From NCBI RefSeq assembly GCF_001458355.1, contig NZ_CYSA01000027.1:1-64000 (forward strand): DNA of 64,000 bases, in the 5' to 3' direction. This DNA comes from Thalassovita gelatinovora. Lineage in GTDB: Bacteria; Pseudomonadota; Alphaproteobacteria; Rhodobacterales; Rhodobacteraceae. The notes below the pieces were generated by a model. The model was not told where the DNA came from and ran no database searches. It saw only the letters and a program-made list of their open reading frames with translations. Positions 55,845-63,927 of the stretch are shown here, piece by piece (positions within the stretch are counted from its first letter, which is position 1; each line of letters starts with the position of its first letter). The position numbers were made by a program, and so were the translations under genes.

Positions 55845-56738
55845 TTAAGCCAGCCACGGCACGACCAGCAATTCGGCGGTGCCCTTCCATTCGTTGGTTT
55901 CGCCACCCGACGCGTTTTCGCTGTTCAGGATCTTGCGGGCTGCGCTTTCCAAGGTGGGCGGCACCACCAGCAGCTTGGGCATGATCCCAAGCGGACGGCC
56001 ACCGTCGCCCTTCATGCCGGTCAGCGCGGCGCGCGCGATGGCGTAGTTGCTGGCATTCAGGGTCTGCTTGGACCCCCAGGCGAACTGCCAGAAGCCGAAA
56101 CCCGCATTCCCACGCGCATCGGTGCCATAAACGAATTCGTTATTGTCGAAGACGTTGTCGTCGGTCAGGCGGTCCTTGCTGGTGAAGGTGAAGTCGCGGC
56201 GTTTTTGCAGAATGATCGGCTTCAGCGCGCGGCTGACGTCAAGCAAGAACCAGGGCGTCCCGGAACCGCCATCGGTATTGGCAACCGAGGTGACTTCGCC
56301 AGCTTTGTCGAGCACAGGGTGATCGGTGTCGAAGAAATACTGGCCGTCATAACAGGCGGTGGTAAAACCGGCCTTCAGCAGTTCGAAGACAAGCATGTCC
56401 CACTTGGAACCGGCCGACTGGCCCAGTTCGGTGAACAGCGGGCCGTAGATCCCGAGATTATCGGTTTCGATGTCATCGCGATCGACACCGATGGTCAGTT
56501 CCCAGGGCTTTTCCTTGATCGAATAGTCGTGCTGTTGCAGGTTCTGAACCGCACGGGCACCGATCCATTCACGCACGTTTGGCACCTTGCCCAGCCAGCC
56601 GTATTTCTGTTCTTTCTGGGTCGCACTGACAATGGTGGCCACGCTGGTATGCATGGATTGCGCCTTACCCAACCCGTTCTGGAACAGGGTCGAGAAGCCG
56701 ACGCGCAGGGTGTTGAGGTTTGCTGCGTTCACGAGCAT
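55845..56738 (-). CDS. major head subunit, Mu T-like
   Basis: This 297-residue protein is the Mu gpT family: VNAANLNTLRVGFSTLFQ, WLGKVPNVREWIG, LTIGVDRDDIETDNLG and CYDGQYFFDTDHPV. It forms the capsid shell in an HK97-like fold. The gene follows the split decoration gene by 12 bases. Confidence 0.92.
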   Translation of the reverse strand: MLVNAANLNTLRVGFSTLFQNGLGKAQSMHTSVATIVSATQKEQKYGWLGKVPNVREWIGARAVQNLQQHDYSIKEKPWELTIGVDRDDIETDNLGIYGPLFTELGQSAGSKWDMLVFELLKAGFTTACYDGQYFFDTDHPVLDKAGEVTSVANTDGGSGTPWFLLDVSRALKPIILQKRRDFTFTSKDRLTDDNVFDNNEFVYGTDARGNAGFGFWQFAWGSKQTLNASNYAIARAALTGMKGDGGRPLGIMPKLLVVPPTLESAARKILNSENASGGETNEWKGTAELLVVPWLA

Positions 56739-56750
56739 CTGAGGATCTCC

Positions 56751-56939
56751 TTAGGAAGCGTTGGTCAGGGCTTCGTCGAAACGAACCCAGACGCCATTGG
56801 CATCGACGTCATCGATGATCCCGGCCGGCGAACGGGTCGCGGTGCCGTCGGTCTTGGCGACGGTCTGATCATCGACGGCGTAAGCCTTGTTGCCGATATC
56901 GGCGATGGTGATTTCGTCGGCGGCCGCTGAATTAGGCAT
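56751..56939 (-). pseudogene. decoration/capsid-cement protein, second half (split frame)
   Basis: This 62-residue frame begins ATG 56939 and reads NSAAADEITIADIGNKAYA, then DDVDANGVWVRFDE. In related phages this is the C-terminal half of one protein whose first half is the ORF ending at 56932. Its ATG overlaps the stop of the first half (ATGCCTAA), so re-initiation or a plus-one shift could still produce it. Confidence 0.7.
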
Positions 56940-57183
56940 AGCGATAGGTGCCGGGCCGGTAGGACACGGTCAAATTGCCAGCGGACCCGGACGAATTGTC
57001 GACTTGTTCTTCGGCCCGGCCGATCCCGACCAAGCCGGTCGCGGTCTGGCCCTTGACGACATAGCCAGAGGCGTTGCGCATCAGCATGGCCCCGGCGTAG
57101 ATCATGGTCGACGCGGCCACCAATCCCTGGCGGTCATCGCCCTGCAAACGGGGCGTGTTGCGGTCTTTGGTCAAAGCCGTCAT
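56932..57183 (-). pseudogene. decoration/capsid-cement protein, first half (split frame)
   Basis: This 83-residue frame (ALTKDRNTPRLQGDDRQG, then SMIYAGAMLMRNASGY in form STMIYAGAMLMRN, and VGIGRAEEQVDN) ends GTYRYA followed by TAA. Known relatives continue with FANSAAADAIT in a single frame of about 140 residues; here that continuation is found in the plus-one frame at 56939. One extra base near 56934-56936 explains the split. Whether it is a sequencing error, a mutation or a programmed shift is open. Confidence 0.75.
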
Positions 57184-57186
57184 CGA

Positions 57187-57795
57187 TCAGGCCTCCTTTT
57201 GATCTTCGCCCAACGCCTTCGAGAAGGCGTCGGATGCAATGCCCAACTGGGCGGCGATGGTTTGCTGTTCGGAATTCAGCGCAATCGAGCCGTCGGTGTT
57301 TTTCGGCGGAACCAGGGGAATGGTGCGGCCCGGTTCAATGATCGGCATGGCCTTGATCAGATCCTCGGTGCGGGCCGGGTTTTCGGTATGCATGGCGATA
57401 AGGCGGTCACGCTGGACCGAAACGCCAACCCGGCCTTCCTTGATCGCGCCATCGACAAAGGCTGCGGCCTTGGTATTGACGGCCTCGGTGCGCAGTTCAT
57501 TCATCTGGGTCGTGACGTCCTTTAGTTCGGACTGCAAAGCGATGAACGCCTTACCGTCGTCGCCGGTGGTCTTGGCTGCTTTCAGAACGTCGGCTGCTTC
57601 GCTGGCTTCAGGCAGCCCCAAGGCGACAGCGATTTCGGACATCTGAGAGACAAGCTCTGCAGCGCCTTCGTCAGTTTGGCTGTCCCGAGCTTCCTGCAGC
57701 TCGGAATGCATCGTGGTGACGGCGTCTGCGACCGCATCTTCGGTCGCGCCTGCCGCCAGGCCGAGGATCTCGGCCAGTCGGGCGATAAAGTCCAT
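57187..57795 (-). CDS. nested scaffold protein, Mu Z-like
   Basis: In the same frame as the protease, ATG 57795 (MDFIARLAEILGLAAG) follows AGGAGAG at the right distance, so a 202-residue scaffold equal to the protease C-terminal part can be made separately, as gene Z within gene I of Mu. The product is helical (residues AEILGLAAGATEDAV, SELKDVTTQMNELRT). Confidence 0.65.
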   Translation of the reverse strand: MDFIARLAEILGLAAGATEDAVADAVTTMHSELQEARDSQTDEGAAELVSQMSEIAVALGLPEASEAADVLKAAKTTGDDGKAFIALQSELKDVTTQMNELRTEAVNTKAAAFVDGAIKEGRVGVSVQRDRLIAMHTENPARTEDLIKAMPIIEPGRTIPLVPPKNTDGSIALNSEQQTIAAQLGIASDAFSKALGEDQKEA

Positions 57796-58269
57796 TTCGC
57801 TCTCCTGGTTGAGCGCGGTCAGGCCGCGCAGGTTGGGTTCGTTTGTCAGGGAAACATTGAGGATCGTCGTGATGTCGCCCGCCTTGGTGTGGCGGAAGAC
57901 AGGCGAGACCCCCCAATAGGCGCGGTCCGACATCAGCGACTGGCCCTTCGAGGTCCAATCGACCTTGGCCCAGATACCGTCGTCGCGCGCCTCCATGTCG
58001 GTGATGTATCCGACCGCCGGCGCATCGCCACCGCGCGCACCAGACAGGAAGGTCGAGTGATTGACGTCGACGATCACGCGCTGCTTGCGCCCCATGCTGG
58101 CCGCGATCAATTCGCTCGCCCGCGCATAGCGGTAAGGGCCGTCGCCTTTGTGGGTGGCGATTGGCTCTCCGCCTTTCGGTAGAATGTGGATCCACTCAGG
58201 CACGGTTTCACCCGCCCGTTCGGGCAGGCTGAGTGCAGTCATCATGGCGATATCGGAGCGCAGTTTCAT
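57187..58269 (-). CDS. phage protease / scaffold, Mu I-like
   Basis: This 360-residue protein is a Mu I-type protease (peptidase U35): VDVNHSTFLSGARGGDAPAVGYI contains the conserved His, then AKVDWTSKGQSLMSDRAYWGVSPVF. After residue 158 it becomes a helical scaffold. It cleaves the scaffold and assists prohead assembly. It is encoded three bases after the decoration gene's upstream boundary and carries an internal start for a separate scaffold product. Confidence 0.88.
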   Translation of the reverse strand: MKLRSDIAMMTALSLPERAGETVPEWIHILPKGGEPIATHKGDGPYRYARASELIAASMGRKQRVIVDVNHSTFLSGARGGDAPAVGYITDMEARDDGIWAKVDWTSKGQSLMSDRAYWGVSPVFRHTKAGDITTILNVSLTNEPNLRGLTALNQESEMDFIARLAEILGLAAGATEDAVADAVTTMHSELQEARDSQTDEGAAELVSQMSEIAVALGLPEASEAADVLKAAKTTGDDGKAFIALQSELKDVTTQMNELRTEAVNTKAAAFVDGAIKEGRVGVSVQRDRLIAMHTENPARTEDLIKAMPIIEPGRTIPLVPPKNTDGSIALNSEQQTIAAQLGIASDAFSKALGEDQKEA

Positions 58270-58372
58270 ACAGCGAATATCGCTGCTTTACTTATATCAA
58301 TATACCCGCAAGCGCTTGTGGGGCAGGTTGATTTGGGCTCTGGCTACAAGGTGACGCCTGATCCGCGCGCCG

Positions 58373-58855
58373 TCAATTGCCACCTTGAGAAAGATCCTCG
58401 AGCCATTCCTCGACCAGTTCGGTGAGCAACAGGCCATCCTCTTCGGAAATGCCCAGAAAAGGCCGGGCCGGGATGTCGCCCCAAGGGATCTGACTGCCGT
58501 TCGACATCGATCCGAACGCGCCCTGCGATGCGCCAAAATGCTGGACAGCGGCATAAATCAGGTTCGACCCCCAGCTGACCTGGGTGGCGTCGGCCTCGTA
58601 GAAGATCTCCGAACTGAGCCGCCCGGTCGAGCCAAAGAGTGGGCGGGTTTCAGGTGCCTTTCGTTTCAAGGTGACGGCACTGTTGGACGCCCAGGCCGTG
58701 CCGTCGGGCGTAGTGCCTTCCTTGAAACGCTGCTTGGTGCGCTCGACCATCAACTCGCCGATGTCCTGCATCAACTGCTGCGGATTACCGAGGCCCTGGT
58801 CCAGCCGGGCAAGCCCGGCCAGCGCGTCGGTGGCGTTGAATTTCTCGGTGATCAA
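58373..58855 (-). CDS. phage virion morphogenesis protein, Mu gpG-like
   Basis: This 160-residue protein is the Mu G / phage virion morphogenesis family (Phage_tail_S type): ALAGLARLDQGLGNPQQLM, then RFKEGTTPDGTAWASNS and IPARPFLGIS. It acts in tail completion or head-tail joining. The start is TTG 58855, selected because GGAGGA lies eight bases upstream and the resulting N-terminus (ITEKFNATDALAG) fits the family; an upstream in-frame start would give a non-family leader. Confidence 0.8.
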   Translation of the reverse strand: MITEKFNATDALAGLARLDQGLGNPQQLMQDIGELMVERTKQRFKEGTTPDGTAWASNSAVTLKRKAPETRPLFGSTGRLSSEIFYEADATQVSWGSNLIYAAVQHFGASQGAFGSMSNGSQIPWGDIPARPFLGISEEDGLLLTELVEEWLEDLSQGGN

Positions 58856-58857
58856 GG

Positions 58858-59028
58858 TTATATTCCTCCATGCAGGCGTGACACGGTAATATTCTCGCGG
58901 CCGTAACACGATCTTCGGATCGGAGTGCTATGCAGGGTTTCCGGGAAACCGGGTTGCGGGGCCCTGCCGCCTGCACCTACTCCCCCCAGCATCCAACTTT
59001 TCAGCATCGAAACCATAGGGCTTGGCAT
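58858..59028 (-). CDS. small phage ORF, function unknown
   Basis: This 56-residue frame (MPSPMVSMLKSWMLGGVG, ending YGRENITVSRLHGGI) fills the gap between the Cys-rich gene and gpG, and its end carries the GGAGGA of gpG. No ribosome site precedes its ATG, so the start is uncertain. It could be a coding gene or only leader for gpG. Confidence 0.4.
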   Translation of the reverse strand: MPSPMVSMLKSWMLGGVGAGGRAPQPGFPETLHSTPIRRSCYGRENITVSRLHGGI

Positions 59029-59032
59029 CAGT

Positions 59033-59200
59033 CTATGGTTTTGTTGGATATTCCACTGCATGCGAATAGGGGGCCGGACCACGCCATCCACCGCATCGGC
59101 GACAATGGAACCGTTTGGAGAACTCGTAGCCAGGCTGCGCAGCCGCTTTCCAAGCATGCGCGCATAAAAACGCCCGCAGTCTATTTCTAATGAAACCCAT
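59033..59200 (-). CDS. small Cys-rich phage protein
   Basis: This 55-residue protein starts at ATG 59200 behind AAAGGAG, one base after the MuF stop. It has FLCAHAW near the start and HCRRCGGWRG later, a possible zinc site (Cys, His, Cys, Cys) recalling DUF1660 phage proteins. Basic and short; a regulatory or adaptor role is possible. Confidence 0.6.
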   Translation of the reverse strand: MGFIRNRLRAFLCAHAWKAAAQPGYEFSKRFHCRRCGGWRGPAPYSHAVEYPTKP

Positions 59201-59201
59201 A

Positions 59202-60353
59202 TCAGCGCTCCTTTCTGCGCAACCGGAGAAGAGCGCGATCTCGCTCCTCAACATCCGCGCTCAGCCGCCGGAAGCTGGTGACATAGAGTTCATTGCCAGA
59301 CAGGGTGGCCTTCACCACCAGGACGTGGCCGTTGGCATCGGGCGGCACCTTCACGAAAATCAGGTTATTGGCGCCATCGCGGATGATCTCGGTCGCGTCG
59401 CTGACCACTTCCTGCGCATGGCCATAGTCGAGGATCGACAATTCAGGATGCTGCCGGAGCTGTTTCGCGGCCGTTTGCGGTGACAGCTTGGCGATGGTTA
59501 CCTTCGTACCCATTTCGTCTGCCAACGACTGGGGGATGCGGGCCAGAGGCCACAGCCCGACGGGGTTATCCAGCCATGCGCCGAACAGGCTTTCGGTCAG
59601 CCAGCTCTGGATCAGGTCAATTGACGGCCGTTCGGGCAGCTTCTCCAGCTTGTCGCGCAGGCTCAGCACCGTGCCGCTGACACTAGCGCCCGGCGCATAA
59701 GCCCAGCCCTTGTCGATCCCGGCCGGGGCGCCGGTCCGTGGATCGATCTTGTCCCAATCCGGCGGCAGCCGTTTCGAAGGATCGCCGCCGAGCCGGATCG
59801 CGCCCTTCATCGACCTCGCCCCGTTGACATAGCAGCTGCAGCCCCAGCCGTTGGGCGGGGCGTGGGTTTGCCAGAATGGATGGTCGATCGGCAGTATCAG
59901 CCCGTCCCAGGCCAGATGCCATTCGCGCGGTTCCCGCGATGCGCCATGCCGATAGACGCCATATTTGAACCCGCCCTCCATCAGCTGGGCCCAGCGTCCG
60001 GCGGCATAACTGGTCTTCGCGTTGGTGCGGTAGATCACGCGGGTGCGCCATGCCTCGCCGCCCTTGGTGCCCTCACCGGTCCAGCCGTGCCAGCCATGGT
60101 CTTCCACGATCTGGCGGAAGTCGCGGCGGAACTCCTCGAGACTTGTGCCTTTCTCGATCGCCTTGTCGACCGCCTGTGCAAGATCGGCCAGCAAGTCCGC
60201 CTTGGTCGCCCCGGCCACCATGAAGGCCCGGTCATGGGCGGAATGGCGCAGATCGTCCCAGCGGCTGGTGGGGACCAGATTGCCCAGACGAAGCCGGAAC
60301 GCGGCAAGCTGCTCTGGAAACGGCCGGTGGAAGATGCCCTGAAGGTCAGGCAC
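59202..60353 (-). CDS. minor head protein MuF with C-terminal nuclease-like domain
   Basis: This 383-residue protein has a MuF/gp30 domain in the first 215 residues (YRTNAKTSYAAGRWAQL, GWGCSCYVNG) and, after a linker, a separate C-terminal domain from about 275 to 383 with HPELSILDYGHAQEVVSD, IFVKVPPDANGHV and NELYVTSFRRL. The latter fits PBECR-type domains (phage Barnase/EndoU/colicin/RelE-like nuclease fold) that often follow MuF. It may be injected with the DNA. GTG 60353 lies five bases after AGGAGG and is preferred; ATG 60359 directly touches that site. Confidence 0.85.
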   Translation of the reverse strand: MPDLQGIFHRPFPEQLAAFRLRLGNLVPTSRWDDLRHSAHDRAFMVAGATKADLLADLAQAVDKAIEKGTSLEEFRRDFRQIVEDHGWHGWTGEGTKGGEAWRTRVIYRTNAKTSYAAGRWAQLMEGGFKYGVYRHGASREPREWHLAWDGLILPIDHPFWQTHAPPNGWGCSCYVNGARSMKGAIRLGGDPSKRLPPDWDKIDPRTGAPAGIDKGWAYAPGASVSGTVLSLRDKLEKLPERPSIDLIQSWLTESLFGAWLDNPVGLWPLARIPQSLADEMGTKVTIAKLSPQTAAKQLRQHPELSILDYGHAQEVVSDATEIIRDGANNLIFVKVPPDANGHVLVVKATLSGNELYVTSFRRLSADVEERDRALLRLRRKER

Positions 60354-61989
60354 TTTCATCCTCCTGTACCGCGCGGCCACCGGCATGCGACGCCATGCTC
60401 GCCATTGCCAGCACGGCAGCCAGTTTCTGGTGATCGAGATCGGGGAAGCCGGCCAGCAGATTTTCGCGCAATTCCTCAAGCGACCCGGCAGCATTTACCA
60501 TCGCCTCGATCCGCGAAATCATCGCCGTCATTGCAGGGGCGGCTTCGACTTCAAGCCGCGCTGCCAGGGTCTCCACCGGGTCGGGTTCGCCAGAACGCGC
60601 CACAGCGGCTGTTTCGGCCTGAAGCGCGGCATCGGTGCCCTGATCTTCATCATCGCGCTCCTGACCCGTTAAATGGGTGTTTAACGGCGATTTTGACGGA
60701 GAGGGGACGGTGTCGTTTTCGCGATCGGGCGGAGTTTGGGCCGATCCGCCGATGATTTCATCGTTTTCGCCGGGTTGCGACAAGCCGAACTTGGCATGGA
60801 TTTCGGATTGCTTCACCGGCAGACCCAACTGGACGAATGGCGTCAGCCCATCCGCGAATGCTTTGAGGTCTTCATCCTCGGGCCGGGCGATGATCAGGCG
60901 CGGGTAGGTTTTCTGCGGGCCGAATTCTAGCTGCACCCAAGGCCGGATCAGATCGCGGTTCAGGATGGCTTGCAGGGATTTCGCATCGGCGCGTTCGATA
61001 TCCTCTTGCACCTCCCGGTGCTCTTTCCCCGATCCCAGGCCGCCAGTGACGGCATCGGTGGTCGCGGTTTGCCCCAGAACCGCCTTGGACATCTGTTTGT
61101 CGTACCAGTCGGCACGCTTTTCATAGAGCGAAACCGCAGCGCCCAGGTTCCCGGTCTCGATGAATTCGATCATCATGCCTTCGGGCACGATCGCGGCGCA
61201 GTCGCCTGCGATATTGGCCACGGCCTGGAACAGCTTCTCGCGGTCTTCCTTGGAGGTGCCCGGGCCATATTTGCCGACGCGCAACGGCTGGCCGTAGGTC
61301 TGGCTGAAGATCGCCCAATCGCGCTCTGTGTATTTCTTGAACAGATAGGCCCAGAGCGCAATGCGGGCCAGACCCGACCGCAACGGCAGGCCGGACTTGG
61401 CCTTGATCCTGGCATAGACGAACTTGAACGGCTTCAAGGGCTGGCGCTGGCCGTTCTCATCGAGCTGCAACGGCGTGGTCAGATCGAGAGGGTCAAAGGT
61501 AAACCAGCGCGGATCACGCCATTCCAGCCGGGCAGGTTCCCACTGGGCCGACGACCTGTCCCAGATGATTTCGGTCATCGAATAGCCTTTGCCGATACAA
61601 TCGAGCGTGTCGAACAGCTCGTCGGACAGCTCGTCGCGGGTCAGCCAGTCGCGGATGCGTTGCGCGATCCTTTCGGCCTGTGGGCTGTCGTCCCCCGGCT
61701 TGACCGTGATATCAAGCTGACTGACCGAACGGCGGCGGGTGCCCAGAACACCGACATAGTGCAGATCGCGTTCCTCGATCGCCTCGGCCAGTTCCAGGTA
61801 ACGCACCGGATCACCGGCATCCGCTTCGCGCAGGATCTGGCCCAGGCGCAGCGGCGTCAGGCCATCGGCCGGGTATCCGGTAATCGGTGATCGCACCCCG
61901 CCAAAGGTGGGGGCCGCAATCTCTTCGGTCAGGCTATGCCGTTCCACCGGGCGGCCGTATTGGTCGAGAAGCTGTGGAGTTTTAGCCAT
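60346..61989 (-). CDS. portal protein, Mu gp29-like (DUF935)
   Basis: This 547-residue portal has DUF935 signatures: SPITGYPADGLTPLRLGQI, DLHYVGVLGTRRRSV, GKGYSMTEIIWDRS and WAIFSQTYGQPLRVGKY. It forms the ring at the head vertex. A Pro/Glu-rich acidic stretch (NDTVPSPSKSPLNTH) precedes its C-terminus. It overlaps the MuF gene by 8 bases (14 if ATG 60359 is used). Confidence 0.92.
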   Translation of the reverse strand: MAKTPQLLDQYGRPVERHSLTEEIAAPTFGGVRSPITGYPADGLTPLRLGQILREADAGDPVRYLELAEAIEERDLHYVGVLGTRRRSVSQLDITVKPGDDSPQAERIAQRIRDWLTRDELSDELFDTLDCIGKGYSMTEIIWDRSSAQWEPARLEWRDPRWFTFDPLDLTTPLQLDENGQRQPLKPFKFVYARIKAKSGLPLRSGLARIALWAYLFKKYTERDWAIFSQTYGQPLRVGKYGPGTSKEDREKLFQAVANIAGDCAAIVPEGMMIEFIETGNLGAAVSLYEKRADWYDKQMSKAVLGQTATTDAVTGGLGSGKEHREVQEDIERADAKSLQAILNRDLIRPWVQLEFGPQKTYPRLIIARPEDEDLKAFADGLTPFVQLGLPVKQSEIHAKFGLSQPGENDEIIGGSAQTPPDRENDTVPSPSKSPLNTHLTGQERDDEDQGTDAALQAETAAVARSGEPDPVETLAARLEVEAAPAMTAMISRIEAMVNAAGSLEELRENLLAGFPDLDHQKLAAVLAMASMASHAGGRAVQEDESA

Positions 61990-62010
61990 AATGTTTTCCT
62001 TCCGCCGCCT

Positions 62011-62178
62011 TCAATCTTCTTCCAAGTCGCTGAAAACGCCGAGAGCCACGTCTTCCCAATACGACCCACAAATGAAGCAGTATTCGCTTCCCTCTTCAGG
62101 AACCGCGCCGCACTCGCAAAAGTCGCCCTTTGCCTCGGCCAATATTTCCTCGGCTTCGCAGACACGTACCTTCGGCAT
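62011..62178 (-). CDS. zinc-ribbon-like small phage protein
   Basis: This 55-residue protein starts at ATG 62178 behind GGGGGG. It has CECG, then YCFICGSYW, a zinc ribbon-like arrangement (two Cys then two Cys, 12 residues apart). Its first half overlaps the last 28 codons of TerL in another frame for 83 bases, and its own frame looks more like coding sequence in that part. Confidence 0.6.
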   Translation of the reverse strand: MPKVRVCEAEEILAEAKGDFCECGAVPEEGSEYCFICGSYWEDVALGVFSDLEED

Positions 62179-63853
62179 CTTCAAATTCCCCCCGCAGCCT
62201 TGCGCCAAGCGGGGGGCGCCACCAGCTGCGCGTAGGCGCGTCGTCGCCATCCGTCGGGAGGGCACCGTTGTGGCCCTGTGAAGACGTGTTCACGCCGCGA
62301 TAGTCGTATTCGACGTAATCCTGCCGGCTGGCGAAATACCCCAGCGCGCAAGCGACTGCGCTGTCGCCGTGCCGGTCGAACCCGTCCGATCCCTTGAAGC
62401 GGAAATCGCGCGGCACCCGGATGATGCCATCCACGAATTGCAACGCCTGGTGATCGGCCAGCACGTCGGCATGCTTGGGCAGAACCACGGTCTTGTCGCC
62501 AAACGCCTCGATATAGGGCGGCATTTCCAGCTCGTACCACTGCCGGGAAAAGGCGACTTCGATAATGCGCGATCCGTAGCGCTGCGCGGCTTTCTCGGCC
62601 AGGTAGGCGCCGTTGCCGGTTTTATCGAGCGCGCCTTTAGCGAAATTCGGAATGCGATCGCAGATGTAGAACAGGATGTCGCGCTGCTGATCGAACGGAA
62701 TATTGCGCAGTTCCACCACCAGCTTGACCCGACGCACCAGATCTTCGCCCAGCTCATAAATCACGATGTCGGTGACATCGCCGGAACGCGCGAAGTCCTC
62801 GCCCATGAAATGCTGCCGGTTCTCGTCAAGCCGTTTAAGCACCGGTTTAAGGGTGGTTTCACACCAGTCCTTGGCCTTGCGAATGCGCTCTTCGTCCGGT
62901 GCGTTCTTGAAATCATCGCCCTGGGCCCAGCGTTCCACGGGAATGCCACCGGCCATGACCGCCTCGATCTGGACGCGGGTCAGTGCTGCGCCTTCCATCT
63001 CGGCCGGGATCGCGTCCAGCTCCTGACGCATGGCGGCGGTGCGGGAACCATAGGAGCTGCGGATCTGCGCTTCCCATTTGTCCTGGGCGTCCTGTGACCA
63101 TTCCTTGCCGCGCATCAGGCAGACGCGCTGGTAAAGACCGTTTTCAACAGCCTTTGAAAACGGGATGAAATGGACCTTAAAGGGGTTCTTGCCGGCCTTG
63201 GCCTCGCGGATCAGCTCGTTGAAGGCGTTCAGCACCCCGTTATGGGTCGAAATCACCCGCACCTTGCCGCCCCAGATCAGCAGCGCGTTCACCGCGTCGA
63301 TGACTTCTCGGACGTTCTTGTGGAACGCCGCCTCGTCGATCACCACGACGCCCTGAAGGCCTCGGATGTTGGCCGGGTTGGAACTCAGCGCCTCGACCCG
63401 GAAGCCGCTGTTGAAGGTGACGCGATAGGCGGTGATGCCCTTCGAGGTGCCGTCTTCGCGTTCGTCCTTGAAGATGAACTCTTCGATCTGGTGCAGCTCG
63501 CCCGCGATTATCTTGGCGAAATGCGCCACGTAGCCGATGAATTCGCGGCCCTTGTCCTTGGTGTCGCCGATGTAGAACACGTTCGACCCACCTGCCTTGC
63601 GGCTGGCGGCGGCGATCAGCGTGTCGTCCAGTGCTTCGGCAAAGGTGATGCCGGTACGGCGGCCTTTCTCGGCAAGCTTCAGGTCTGACTGATCCTCCAG
63701 CCAGTCCTTTTGGTGCTGCATGAGGATGCCATCGGCCAGCGGGTCCAGATCTTCGGGGATCTGCGCACCACGCGGTAATTCCTCCGGCAGCGCCGCCGGG
63801 TCGCGCGTCAGGATCGGTTCGGCGGGGACAAGATGGCTCTCTGTGTCGGTCAT
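62096..63853 (-). CDS. terminase large subunit, Mu gp28-like
   Basis: This 585-residue TerL has EKGRRTGIT at 62-70 (Walker A-like), GVVVIDEAAF at 168-177 (Walker B and catalytic Glu), STHNG coupling motif and a C-terminal RNase H-like nuclease region with an Asp-rich IYELGEDL and DRHGDSAVACALG. It packs DNA by headful cutting. The final 28 residues, in the overlap with the next gene, are Arg/Gly-rich and not typical. The start is ATG 63853. Confidence 0.92.
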   Translation of the reverse strand: MTDTESHLVPAEPILTRDPAALPEELPRGAQIPEDLDPLADGILMQHQKDWLEDQSDLKLAEKGRRTGITFAEALDDTLIAAASRKAGGSNVFYIGDTKDKGREFIGYVAHFAKIIAGELHQIEEFIFKDEREDGTSKGITAYRVTFNSGFRVEALSSNPANIRGLQGVVVIDEAAFHKNVREVIDAVNALLIWGGKVRVISTHNGVLNAFNELIREAKAGKNPFKVHFIPFSKAVENGLYQRVCLMRGKEWSQDAQDKWEAQIRSSYGSRTAAMRQELDAIPAEMEGAALTRVQIEAVMAGGIPVERWAQGDDFKNAPDEERIRKAKDWCETTLKPVLKRLDENRQHFMGEDFARSGDVTDIVIYELGEDLVRRVKLVVELRNIPFDQQRDILFYICDRIPNFAKGALDKTGNGAYLAEKAAQRYGSRIIEVAFSRQWYELEMPPYIEAFGDKTVVLPKHADVLADHQALQFVDGIIRVPRDFRFKGSDGFDRHGDSAVACALGYFASRQDYVEYDYRGVNTSSQGHNGALPTDGDDAPTRSWWRPPLGARLRGEFEDAEGTCLRSRGNIGRGKGRLLRVRRGS

Positions 63854-63927
63854 GGAAAAACTTTGCAGAAAGCGACGAAACTGACAGAGTTGCCGGATTG
63901 GATTTTCAGAACAGCGGGAATGAAAGC

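Noticed and set aside
44241-63853. Gene transfer agent cluster
   Set aside because: Tail genes recall GTA tails, but the head genes are Mu-type (gp28, gp29, gp30, G, I, T) rather than HK97/GTA-type, and a modification cassette and an exclusion cassette are attached, as in a transposable phage.
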